Of a stretch of DNA of 14,047 bases, positions 1-6,443 are shown piece after piece. Made by a program: the position numbers and the translations under genes. How positions within the stretch are numbered: position 1 is the stretch's first letter; the number at the start of each line of letters is the position of its first letter. The notes beneath the pieces are model-generated. The model saw only the letters and a list, made by a program, of their open reading frames with translations, was not told the DNA's origin and did no database searches. This stretch comes from Thermodesulfovibrionales bacterium (GTDB lineage Bacteria > Nitrospirota > Thermodesulfovibrionia > Thermodesulfovibrionales > UBA1546), in contig JASEHP010000028.1 in NCBI GenBank assembly GCA_030018605.1, positions 1-14,047 of the forward strand, written 5' to 3'.

Positions 1-17
1 CTGGCATAATGATCCAT
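1..17 (-). CDS. Possible 5' end of a leftward gene leaving the window
   Basis: On the minus strand an AAGGAG ribosome-binding-like motif (25 down to 20) precedes an ATG at 17-15 that reads M-D-H-Y-A and then runs off the edge. The spacing is only two bases, which is short for a real start. An in-frame upstream ATG lies at 35-33. No protein family can be recognised from so few codons. The rest of 1-83 shows only a loose CTGGC (1-5) / GCCAG (64-68) inverted repeat. This is weakly supported and may be chance. Confidence 0.18.
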
Positions 18-83
18 TACTCCTTGACGTCGCATATGTATCGTAACTTTTTCATAGGAGAAGGCCAGCTAATAAAAACTGAT

Positions 84-290
84 CTACCACGTAAGAGAAA
101 GAATTGACTTTACATCTGACTGAAGCCGGTTAAACTTGCACTTAAGCACCATGCACTGCTCTGAGCGGTAACAGTTGCCGTCTTTTATGACAACATGGAT
201 GTGAATTCCGGTCTTTTCCGCATAAGGACAAGGCAGATGCAGCTTTCTTGTAGTCTCGGAATAGTGTTTTTCCTTTATAGATGGCTGCAT
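84..290 (-). CDS. Small four-cysteine protein of unknown function (68 aa)
   Basis: I do not recognise a named family. The product is basic and has four cysteines, C21, C40, C46 and C51 (spacing C-x18-C-x5-C-x4-C). The first lies in a Leu-Pro-Cys-Pro-Tyr context and the last in Leu-Lys-Cys-Lys-Phe, a layout compatible with a small metal-binding knuckle; metal binding is inference. There is no signal peptide or membrane segment. It starts 7 bases after the stop of the TPR gene on the same strand, so the two probably share a transcript. No clear Shine-Dalgarno is visible before the ATG, which fits translational coupling to the upstream gene. Tight spacing and the ordered cysteine pattern favour a real gene over a chance frame. 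Confidence 0.55.
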   Translation of the reverse strand: MQPSIKEKHYSETTRKLHLPCPYAEKTGIHIHVVIKDGNCYRSEQCMVLKCKFNRLQSDVKSILSLTW

Positions 291-297
291 GAATTTT

Positions 298-1062
298 TTA
301 TCTGTTCTTTAATTTTGCGAGCAGAAGCCCTATGTACTTGTTAATTGGATTGCCTCTTGAGAGAAACGGCAAAGGAGATTTTTTCCTTGTCCCAAGTTTT
401 TTGATCTCCCACAGCAGGTCATGATTAGCCCCGTCAATCTTTAACCCGTTATTACATGCGGCAAGGGCAGCTTTTTTCCCTCCGCTGGCAACGTATGCCC
501 TGCCAAGGTTAAGATAAAGCGTCGCGTGGGTGGACTTGGTTATAGGCGGGAATGCAAGGTCAAGTCTTTCCATAGCCTTCTTGCATATATTTATTCCCTT
601 GGTATATTTTTTATCAACAATGGCTGTGAGGCATCCGTAATAAGATACAATGAGCGGGTCTTCGGGGTATTCCTCAACTGCTTCCCTTAATATCTTTAAG
701 GCTTCTCTGTTGTTTTTCCTTGCGAGAAGTTTTTTTACGGCGTCAAGATACTCTGTCTTTTTCCTGCTTTCTTTAAGTATGATTGTAAATTCTTCTATGG
801 CGCTCTTATGATGATTCTCCATAAACTCATGGAGTTTATCCCCGTAGTCTTCTTCGTCCATAATATCAGAGCAATCTGCTTTTTTTGAATAAACTATTTC
901 CCCTTTATGGTAAATGCGGGTTGTGAGCAGGGGTTCTTTTATTTCGCTGTGTTCTGTCTGGACATGATAGGTTTTTTTCCCAAGGGTAATGTTTACATTA
1001 AACTCAGTAGGAGTGTTTGAGGTAATTCGGACATGGCTGGATTTCTCTGTCATATACCACAT
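298..1062 (-). CDS. TPR protein with conserved LGTRKK...PFLSR C-terminal tail
   Basis: A cytosolic 254-residue protein. Residues about 15-105 form an N-terminal region with beta-like stretches (FNVNITLGKKTYHVQTE) that I cannot name. Residues about 105-213 carry tetratricopeptide-type helices, including A-L-K-I-L-R-E-A-V and Y-L-N-L-G-R-A-Y. Residues 223-254 form a basic tail beginning LGTRKK and containing PFLSR and NKY-x-G. The small TPR gene at 9156-9590 ends in a nearly identical tail, so the two are paralogues of a common module. TPR domains bind proteins, so a scaffold or adaptor role is likely, but the partner is unknown. The start is uncertain: the first ATG (1062) and the fourth codon (1053) are both possible and neither has a clear Shine-Dalgarno. 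The gene is divergent from tsaD with a 63-base gap. Confidence 0.85.
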   Translation of the reverse strand: MWYMTEKSSHVRITSNTPTEFNVNITLGKKTYHVQTEHSEIKEPLLTTRIYHKGEIVYSKKADCSDIMDEEDYGDKLHEFMENHHKSAIEEFTIILKESRKKTEYLDAVKKLLARKNNREALKILREAVEEYPEDPLIVSYYGCLTAIVDKKYTKGINICKKAMERLDLAFPPITKSTHATLYLNLGRAYVASGGKKAALAACNNGLKIDGANHDLLWEIKKLGTRKKSPLPFLSRGNPINKYIGLLLAKLKNR

Positions 1063-1114
1063 TATCTAACAAAATTCTGATAATTAAATCAAGCTTAAAG
1101 CATGAAACATCTTA

Positions 1115-1120
1115 TATAAT
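1115..1120 (+). promoter_or_regulatory. TATAAT -10-like box directly before tsaD
   Basis: A perfect TATAAT ends five bases before the tsaD ATG. No Shine-Dalgarno lies between them, and no good -35 hexamer appears at 16-18 bp spacing. If the box is used, transcription would start at or next to the start codon, giving a leaderless mRNA. The surrounding 63-base divergent spacer is AT-rich, so a chance match is possible. Confidence 0.35.
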
Positions 1121-1125
1121 ATCCC

Positions 1126-2184
1126 ATGCTTATACTCGGAATAGACACATCATGCGATGATACTGCTGCTGCGGTTGTTAGAGACGGTGTCAGAATTGTC
1201 TCTAATATTGTCTCAAACCAGACGGATATTCACAGAAAATACGGCGGCATTGTTCCTGAGCTTGCATCACGAAGGCACATAGAAATGATATTGCCTGTTG
1301 TTGATGAGGCATTGAAGGGCGCAGGCGCAGGGCTTGAAGACATCTCGGCTGTTGCGGTCTGCCATGGGCCCGGATTAATCGGCTCATTGCTTGTCGGTTG
1401 CTCATTTGCAAAGGCATTATGTTTTTCAAAGAATATTCCTTTGCTCGCAGTAAATCATCTCGAAGGGCACATATTCTCCTGTTTTCTGGAAGAACCCAGG
1501 CCTGAATTTCCGTTCATATCGCTGATAGCGTCAGGCGGCCACACGAGCCTCTACCGTGTTAACGAGTTTGGGAAATACAGAGAACTGGGCAGGACAAGGG
1601 ATGACGCGTCAGGCGAGGCTTATGACAAGGTATCCAAGCTTCTCGGGCTTGGTTATCCGGGAGGACCTGTTATTGACAAGCTTGCAGCCGAAGGAAATCC
1701 GGAGGCGATAGATTTTCCAAGGCCGTATCTTCCTGAATCATTTGATTTCAGCTTCAGCGGTTTGAAGACAGCAGTGCTTCACTATTTAAAGTCGGAGTCA
1801 AAGTGTCAAAGTATCAAAGATTCAAAGTTACAAAATTTCAAGAACTCTGACACTCTGACACTTGGTCACTCTGACACTATGATTAGGGACATTGCTGCCT
1901 CATTTCAGGCGTGCATGGTTGATGTGCTTGTAAGAAAGACAGAATGGGCGATAAGAAAAGAGGGCATAAGACGAGTTACTCTCTCAGGCGGCGTGTCCGC
2001 CAACAGTGAATTAAGAAAGAGGATGAAAGAAATGGGCGATGAAAGGGAAACAGAAATATTTATTCCATCCATAAATCTGTGCACTGATAACGCTGCTATG
2101 ATTGCCTCGGCAGGATATTATCACTTTTTACATAAGGACTTCGCAGGAATAGAGATGAATCCCAAGGCATACCTTCCGCTTTAA
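1126..2184 (+). CDS. tsaD: tRNA N6-adenosine threonylcarbamoyltransferase TsaD
   Basis: TsaD transfers the threonylcarbamoyl group from threonylcarbamoyl-AMP to A37 of ANN-decoding tRNAs, in complex with TsaB and TsaE (family knowledge). The N-terminus GIDTSCDDT is the family start motif and fixes the start. The metal-binding HLEGH gives H111 and H115. SGGHT lies at 136-140, the SFSGLKT motif near 209-215, SGGVSAN at 287-293, and the third metal ligand is D321 in CTDNAAM. At 352 residues it is longer than the usual 335-340. The excess is residues 225-251, encoded by an octamer repeat array inserted in frame between the SFSGLKT helix and the next helix (IRDIAASFQ). All catalytic motifs are intact on both sides, so the enzyme is probably functional. 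It stands alone on the plus strand and converges on lgt. Confidence 0.97.
   Translation: MLILGIDTSCDDTAAAVVRDGVRIVSNIVSNQTDIHRKYGGIVPELASRRHIEMILPVVDEALKGAGAGLEDISAVAVCHGPGLIGSLLVGCSFAKALCFSKNIPLLAVNHLEGHIFSCFLEEPRPEFPFISLIASGGHTSLYRVNEFGKYRELGRTRDDASGEAYDKVSKLLGLGYPGGPVIDKLAAEGNPEAIDFPRPYLPESFDFSFSGLKTAVLHYLKSESKCQSIKDSKLQNFKNSDTLTLGHSDTMIRDIAASFQACMVDVLVRKTEWAIRKEGIRRVTLSGGVSANSELRKRMKEMGDERETEIFIPSINLCTDNAAMIASAGYYHFLHKDFAGIEMNPKAYLPL
1797..1878 (+). repeat. Octamer inverted array, copy A (inside tsaD)
   Basis: Six left-arm octamers of the type gtcaaagt are followed by right-arm octamers of the type ctctgaca (starting 1845, 1853, 1861, 1869). The arms are roughly reverse complements, so the whole is an imperfect hairpin. 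Because three octamers equal eight codons, the protein shows an 8-residue period with Ser at 225, 233, 241 and 249. The unit at 1861-1868 is cttggtca; the consensus there would create an in-frame TGA. Confidence 0.9.
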
Positions 2185-2237
2185 TTAACGGGCTTTCTTA
2201 CGGAATAAAGGCGAAAATTATCTGTGTCTGCAATTTC

Positions 2238-2262
2238 AGAAGTAGCTTATATCTTCTTTTTT
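2238..2262 (+). terminator. Weak candidate terminator after tsaD
   Basis: AGAAG (2238-2242) and CTTCT (2253-2257) can form a five-base-pair stem with a ten-base loop, followed by a T run to 2262. It overlaps the last codons of lgt on the other strand, whose Lys-rich end explains the T run equally well. No better hairpin is seen in the 62-base convergent spacer 2185-2246. Confidence 0.2.
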
Positions 2263-3011
2263 CTGAAGACAAGGATTGCCGCAACAGCGGATATGAATAT
2301 TAAGAGGCTTATCCCCTGTGATATTGAGATATTTCCAAAAAGGAAGCCTCTTACTCCATCGCCCCTGAAAAATTCTACGGTAAACCTGACGACTGAGTAT
2401 ATTAAAAGGTAAGCCCAGAACAACTGCCCTTTGAATGACTGGCGCTTTCTCAGGGTTATGAGTATCAGAAAGTTTATGAATTCTCCTGCTGATTCGTATA
2501 ACTGTGTCGGGTGCAAAGGTATGCCTATCCTTGCGAGTGATTCCGGGTTAATGAATGTCACTGCCCATGGAAGGTCTTCTGCATGTGTCCCGTAACAGCA
2601 TCCTGCTGAGAAACATCCAAGCCTTCCGATTGCATGTCCCACTGCAAGTGACGGCGCAAAGATATCGGCAGTGCCCCAGATATCAAGCCCTTTCTTTTTT
2701 GCATACCAGACAGCAACAGGGATTGCAAATATAACGCCTCCGTAGAATACAAGACCGCCTTCCCAAATTTTAAATATATCCAGAGGATTTCTCAGAAAAT
2801 GGCCTGCCTCCACAAGCACAAAGAAGAGCCTTGAGCCTATCAGCGCTGCAATGAGCATGTAAAAGCCAAGGTCAACGATTTTATCTGCGGGGATTCCCTG
2901 TTTCTTGGCCTGCCTTACGGCAAGCGCAAGTCCCAGCAAAAAGCCTGCGGCAATTAGAACGCCGTAAGTATGTATCGTCAGCGGGCCTATTTTAATTAAT
3001 ATTGGATGCAT
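2247..3011 (-). CDS. lgt: Prolipoprotein diacylglyceryl transferase Lgt
   Basis: Lgt is an inner-membrane enzyme that transfers diacylglycerol from phosphatidylglycerol to the lipobox cysteine of prolipoproteins, the first step of lipoprotein maturation. The 254-residue product has several hydrophobic segments. The signature region is GRLGCFSAGCCYG at 129-141, the variant form in which R130 matches the essential arginine of the E. coli signature. HPTQLYES lies at 167-174 and R209, E213 and R216 occur in RFTVEFFR. At the E. coli His103 position (FHGG) it has Tyr (FYGG, 89-92). The start is set at 3011 because GGAGA (3020-3016) precedes it at good spacing and the protein begins MHPILIKIG. An in-frame extension to 3110 would only translate a palindromic repeat. 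It follows lspA, the next enzyme in the same pathway. Confidence 0.95.
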   Translation of the reverse strand: MHPILIKIGPLTIHTYGVLIAAGFLLGLALAVRQAKKQGIPADKIVDLGFYMLIAALIGSRLFFVLVEAGHFLRNPLDIFKIWEGGLVFYGGVIFAIPVAVWYAKKKGLDIWGTADIFAPSLAVGHAIGRLGCFSAGCCYGTHAEDLPWAVTFINPESLARIGIPLHPTQLYESAGEFINFLILITLRKRQSFKGQLFWAYLLIYSVVRFTVEFFRGDGVRGFLFGNISISQGISLLIFISAVAAILVFRKKKI

Positions 3012-3015
3012 GTTG

Positions 3016-3020
3016 TCTCC
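3016..3020 (-). promoter_or_regulatory. Ribosome binding site deciding the lgt start
   Basis: GGAGA on the minus strand, four bases before the ATG at 3011. No comparable motif precedes the upstream in-frame ATG at 3110, so this site supports the shorter reading of lgt. Confidence 0.7.
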
Positions 3021-3033
3021 ATTCCATATTTCT

Positions 3034-3088
3034 GTCATTGCGGCTTGTCCGCAATCTTTCTGAAGGATTCCAAACAAGTCGGAATGAC
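3034..3088. repeat. GTCATT...AATGAC palindromic element, copy 1
   Basis: A 55-base element bounded by GTCATT and GAATGAC in the 135-base lspA-lgt spacer. It contains a 7-bp stem ATTGCGG (3037-3043) / CCGCAAT (3049-3055) with loop cttgt, then ATCTTTCTGAAGG, then ATTCC (3067-3071) / GGAAT (3081-3085). The same architecture occurs at 9645-9732. It resembles the short non-coding palindromic repeats common in many Gram-negative genomes. Read leftward it is open in frame with lgt and would falsely lengthen that gene. Nothing else is seen in the remainder of the spacer (3089-3146). Confidence 0.85.
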
Positions 3089-3146
3089 AATATGATGGAA
3101 TATTGCTCAAAGCGAAAGTCTATAGATTTAATTTCCATGCTTGTGT

Positions 3147-3587
3147 TTAATTTTTTTTAGTAAACAAGCTGATAAAAATAATCCCGATGCCTATTGTCAG
3201 TGCCGAGTCTGCAATATTAAATGCAGGCCAGTGGAACCTGCCGGCAAAGACATCGACAAAATCTCTCACGGATCCGTAAAAAAGCCTGTCTATAAGATTG
3301 CCGATCGCGCCAGCAAGAATCAGGGAAAGCCCCAGCTTGTCCTCTCTCCATCGGACAAACATGTAGCCTATCACTATTATTGCAAGCAGGGAGATTATTA
3401 TGAAACCTTCGTTGCCGAAACTCTTAAACATCCCGAACGCGGCGCCTTTGTTCCTTACGTTGACAAGATGAAGGAACGGCAGCACCTCTATGGACTCAAG
3501 AGGATTTATGAGCTTATCCGTGAGATATTTCGTTATCTGGTCGGATATTATTGTAAGAAGTATCAGGGCGAGATATGTTTTTTTCAT
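3147..3587 (-). CDS. lspA: Lipoprotein signal peptidase LspA (signal peptidase II)
   Basis: An aspartyl protease of the inner membrane that removes the signal peptide from diacylglyceryl-modified prolipoproteins. The 146-residue length is slightly shorter than the E. coli enzyme. Four hydrophobic segments are visible, at about 4-18, 61-79, 87-100 and 126-142. Family motifs are DQ at 16-17, N-x-GAAFG near 46-52, GNLIDR at 96-101, VRDF with catalytic D109, and FNIAD with catalytic D127. Its ATG overlaps the ileS stop as ATGA (3587-3584), a hallmark of translational coupling; an ileS-lspA pairing is widespread in bacteria. lgt follows after a 135-base spacer containing a palindromic repeat, so the two lipoprotein-processing genes sit together. 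Confidence 0.97.
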   Translation of the reverse strand: MKKTYLALILLTIISDQITKYLTDKLINPLESIEVLPFLHLVNVRNKGAAFGMFKSFGNEGFIIISLLAIIVIGYMFVRWREDKLGLSLILAGAIGNLIDRLFYGSVRDFVDVFAGRFHWPAFNIADSALTIGIGIIFISLFTKKN

Positions 3588-6421
3588 TTAATGACATTAT
3601 AACATCTATCGCATAATTCAGCGGCGTCGCTGTATGTGCCGACAGATGTGCTCCAGTTCCAGCAGCGCTCGCATTTTTTGCCGTTTGCCCGTTCTACAAT
3701 AACTGACATGCCATTTATCTCTTCACTTTCATAAGCGCCGTCCATTTTTTCTGATGTCTGCCTTGCCTCTGCTGATGAGACGATAAACAGCGCCGGAAGG
3801 AATTCTTTATATTCATTCAGGAGATTAAATTCATTTTCAGGAAGGCAGAGGATTACCTTTGCCTCAAGAGCGTTGCCTATGAACTTATCCTGCCTCTTTA
3901 TCTCAAGAGCCTTGTTTGTCTCGTTCCTTATTGCTATAAGTCTTGCCCATTTCTCCTCAAGCAATGGATTAAGGTATTTTTCGTCCGCCTTGGGGAAGGG
4001 CGAAAGAAACACGCTCTCCTCTTTCCTGCCTGCGATGAAGCTCCATATCTCTTCTGCTGTGAAAGAGATTACCGGAGCCATGAGTCCGGTCATTGTTAAG
4101 AGTATTCTGTTTAAGACCCACTGTGCAGCCCTTCTTTCTTTAGAATCAGCCTTGAAGGTGTAAAGCCTGTCTTTCAGAATATCAAGATAAAATGAACTCA
4201 TGTCCACTACGCAGAAATTATGCAGGAGGTGATAGACCTCGTGGAAATCAAACCTCTCGTATGAAGATGTGATCTTTGAAGTCAGGGTCTGAAGCCTTGA
4301 CATGGCCCACCTGTCTATCTCAAGCAGATTGCCGCTGTAATCCTTTCCGTCAAAATCATAAAGATTGCCGAGCAGGAATCTCGCGGTGTTCCGAATCTTT
4401 CTGTACGCCTCCGTAAGCCTGTCTATAATCTCCTTTGATATCCGTACATCATCCCTGTAATCTTCAGCAGAGACCCAGAGCCTCAGTATCTCTGCGCCGT
4501 TTGCCTTTATGACCTCCTGCGGAGCAACAACATTGCCGAGGGACTTTGACATCTTTTTGCCTGAGCCGTCCATCACAAATCCGTGCGTAAGGACTGTTTT
4601 ATACGGAGATGTTCCCTTTGTTCCGACCGATGCCAGCAGGGAACTCTGGAACCATCCTCTGTGCTGGTCGCTTCCCTCAAGATAGATATCAGCAGGCCAT
4701 GAGAGTTTCGGATTTTTCTCCATTACTGCGGCGTGGCTTACGCCTGAATCAAACCATACATCAAGTATATCCATCTCTTTTGAAAAAGATGTCCCGCTGC
4801 ATTTTTCGCATTTATATCCTGCCGGTAGAAATTCCGCCGCTTTTTTCATGAACCAGATATCAGCCCCGTTTTCCTCAACGTGCTTTTTGATTGTGTCAAG
4901 AACAGAATCTTTCTTTACAAATTCTCCGCAGTTTTCACACCGGATAAGAGTTATAGGCACTCCCCACGCCCTCTGTCTTGATATGCACCAGTCAGGTCTG
5001 CCAGAGACCATGTTGTATATCCTGTCTCTGCCCCATTTGGGAATCCAGTTGACCTTATCAATCTCTTCAAGACACTTTTTTCTGAGGCTGTTATGCTCAA
5101 CAGATATGAACCACTGCTCTGTCGCGCGGAATATCACGGGTTTTTTGCACCGCCAGCAGTGAGGATAAGAATGGGTTATCTTTTCCTCTTTTATCAGCGC
5201 GTTTTTATTTTTCAAGGTTTCTATTATCGCCGCATTTGCCTTGAACACGAACTGCCCTTCAAATTCAGGCACAGCCTTTGTGAATTTGCCTCTGTCATCA
5301 ACCGGCGCGTAGATATCAAGCCCGTATTTCAAGCCTGTTTCATAGTCGTTTTCTCCATGCCCCGGAGCAATATGAACTATTCCAGTTCCTTCTTCAAGGG
5401 ATACAAATTCTCCGAGAACAGCCCTTGATTTCCTCCGGATGAAAGGATGCCCTGCATTAATCCCTTCAAGCTCTCTGCCTGTTATCTTTGCAATAATCTT
5501 TCCGTCTAAGCCGATTCTTTCTTTCAGCGCTTCAAGTCTTTCCTCGGCAACGATATAAACTTCATCTGAAAATCCCCCCTCACCCCCCTTTGACAAAGGG
5601 GGGATGGGGGGATTATTTCCATCATTTATTTCAACAGCGACATAGGTTAAATCAGGATGAAATGCTAAGGCGAGATTTGCAGGAAGCGTCCACGGAGTAG
5701 TTGTCCATATAATGAAAAAGATATTTTTATGCTTAAGCTCTGGCAGTTTTTCTCCGAACTCCGAACTCTCCACTTTGAACTTAACAAATACAGATGGCGA
5801 CTCTTTGTCAGCATACTCCACCTCTGCCTCTGCCAATGCAGTAACACAGGATGGGCACCAGTGAACAGGCTTTTTGCCCTTATATGCATAGCCTTTTTTT
5901 ACGAACTCCGCAAATTCCCTGACAATTGTTCCTTCATATCTGTATGACATCGTAAGATACGGCTCTGCCCAGTCTCCCATTACTCCGAGCCTCTTGAATT
6001 CCTCTCTCTGGATATCCACAAATTTTGATGCATATTCTTTGCAGAGCTTTCTTTTTTCAAGGATATCAACCTTGTCTTTTTTTTCTCCGAGGTTTTTGTC
6101 CACCTGAAGCTCAATTGGAAGGCCGTGGCAGTCCCATCCCGGTATGTACGGCGAATAAAACCCATGCATTGATTTGAACTTTACTATTATGTCTTTGAGT
6201 ATTTTATTGAGCGCATGGCCGATATGTATATAACCGTTGGCATAAGGAGGTCCGTCGTGGAGGATGTAATGTTTACTTCCTAAATTTTTCTTTTGCAGCT
6301 TTTCGTATATCTTATTCTCTTCCCAGAACTTAAGCATTTCAGGCTCTTTCTGTGTAAGGTTCGCCTTCATGGGAAAACCTGTCCGTGGAAGATTGAGCGT
6401 GTCTTTTATGTCTTTTGCCAT
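3584..6421 (-). CDS. ileS: Isoleucyl-tRNA synthetase IleS
   Basis: A class I aminoacyl-tRNA synthetase that attaches isoleucine to tRNA-Ile and hydrolyses mischarged valine. The 945-residue length is normal for the bacterial enzyme. Visible features in order: GPPYANG and HIGH (H66-H69); the CP1 editing domain with WTTTPWTLP at 239-247; the isoleucine-type signature DVWFDSG; KMSKS at 623-627; a C-terminal zinc site with C917, C920, C937 and C940 in C-x2-C...C-x2-C form. Residues 270-284 (Asn-Pro-Pro-Ile through Gly-Gly-Phe) come from a palindromic G/C-run repeat inserted in frame in a loop between two strands of the editing domain. The E. coli protein lacks this stretch. It begins 22 bases after the EF-G-like gene and overlaps lspA by four bases. 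The start is chosen by position; only a distant GGGGAG precedes it. Confidence 0.97.
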   Translation of the reverse strand: MAKDIKDTLNLPRTGFPMKANLTQKEPEMLKFWEENKIYEKLQKKNLGSKHYILHDGPPYANGYIHIGHALNKILKDIIVKFKSMHGFYSPYIPGWDCHGLPIELQVDKNLGEKKDKVDILEKRKLCKEYASKFVDIQREEFKRLGVMGDWAEPYLTMSYRYEGTIVREFAEFVKKGYAYKGKKPVHWCPSCVTALAEAEVEYADKESPSVFVKFKVESSEFGEKLPELKHKNIFFIIWTTTPWTLPANLALAFHPDLTYVAVEINDGNNPPIPPLSKGGEGGFSDEVYIVAEERLEALKERIGLDGKIIAKITGRELEGINAGHPFIRRKSRAVLGEFVSLEEGTGIVHIAPGHGENDYETGLKYGLDIYAPVDDRGKFTKAVPEFEGQFVFKANAAIIETLKNKNALIKEEKITHSYPHCWRCKKPVIFRATEQWFISVEHNSLRKKCLEEIDKVNWIPKWGRDRIYNMVSGRPDWCISRQRAWGVPITLIRCENCGEFVKKDSVLDTIKKHVEENGADIWFMKKAAEFLPAGYKCEKCSGTSFSKEMDILDVWFDSGVSHAAVMEKNPKLSWPADIYLEGSDQHRGWFQSSLLASVGTKGTSPYKTVLTHGFVMDGSGKKMSKSLGNVVAPQEVIKANGAEILRLWVSAEDYRDDVRISKEIIDRLTEAYRKIRNTARFLLGNLYDFDGKDYSGNLLEIDRWAMSRLQTLTSKITSSYERFDFHEVYHLLHNFCVVDMSSFYLDILKDRLYTFKADSKERRAAQWVLNRILLTMTGLMAPVISFTAEEIWSFIAGRKEESVFLSPFPKADEKYLNPLLEEKWARLIAIRNETNKALEIKRQDKFIGNALEAKVILCLPENEFNLLNEYKEFLPALFIVSSAEARQTSEKMDGAYESEEINGMSVIVERANGKKCERCWNWSTSVGTYSDAAELCDRCYNVIK
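5571..5614. repeat. C-run/G-run palindrome inside ileS
   Basis: A 44-base near-perfect palindrome: two C6 runs plus TTT on one side, loop GAC, then AAA and two G6 runs, closed by AAT/ATT. The stem is about 20 bp with one small asymmetry (TCA opposite AT). It is read in frame in ileS as NPPIPPLSKGGEGGF. Peptides of this PPLSKGGxGG kind are familiar as translations of short palindromic repeats in several bacterial groups (general knowledge). One of the other two leftward frames would contain a TGA. Confidence 0.9.
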
Positions 6422-6443
6422 GTCAGGAAATGCTCCCCTTGTC

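Noticed and set aside
2..46. C-terminal end of a plus-strand gene entering from the left (reads to a TAA at 44-46)
   Set aside because: Fourteen codons with no recognisable motif; cannot be separated from chance.
2185..2246. A bidirectional terminator between tsaD and lgt
   Set aside because: Only a four-base CTTT/AAAG pairing and no G/C-rich stem are visible; the sole weak candidate is listed separately.
3141..3602. A 153-codon plus-strand frame opposite lspA
   Set aside because: It mirrors lspA almost exactly and has no start signal; lspA carries all catalytic motifs and couples to ileS.
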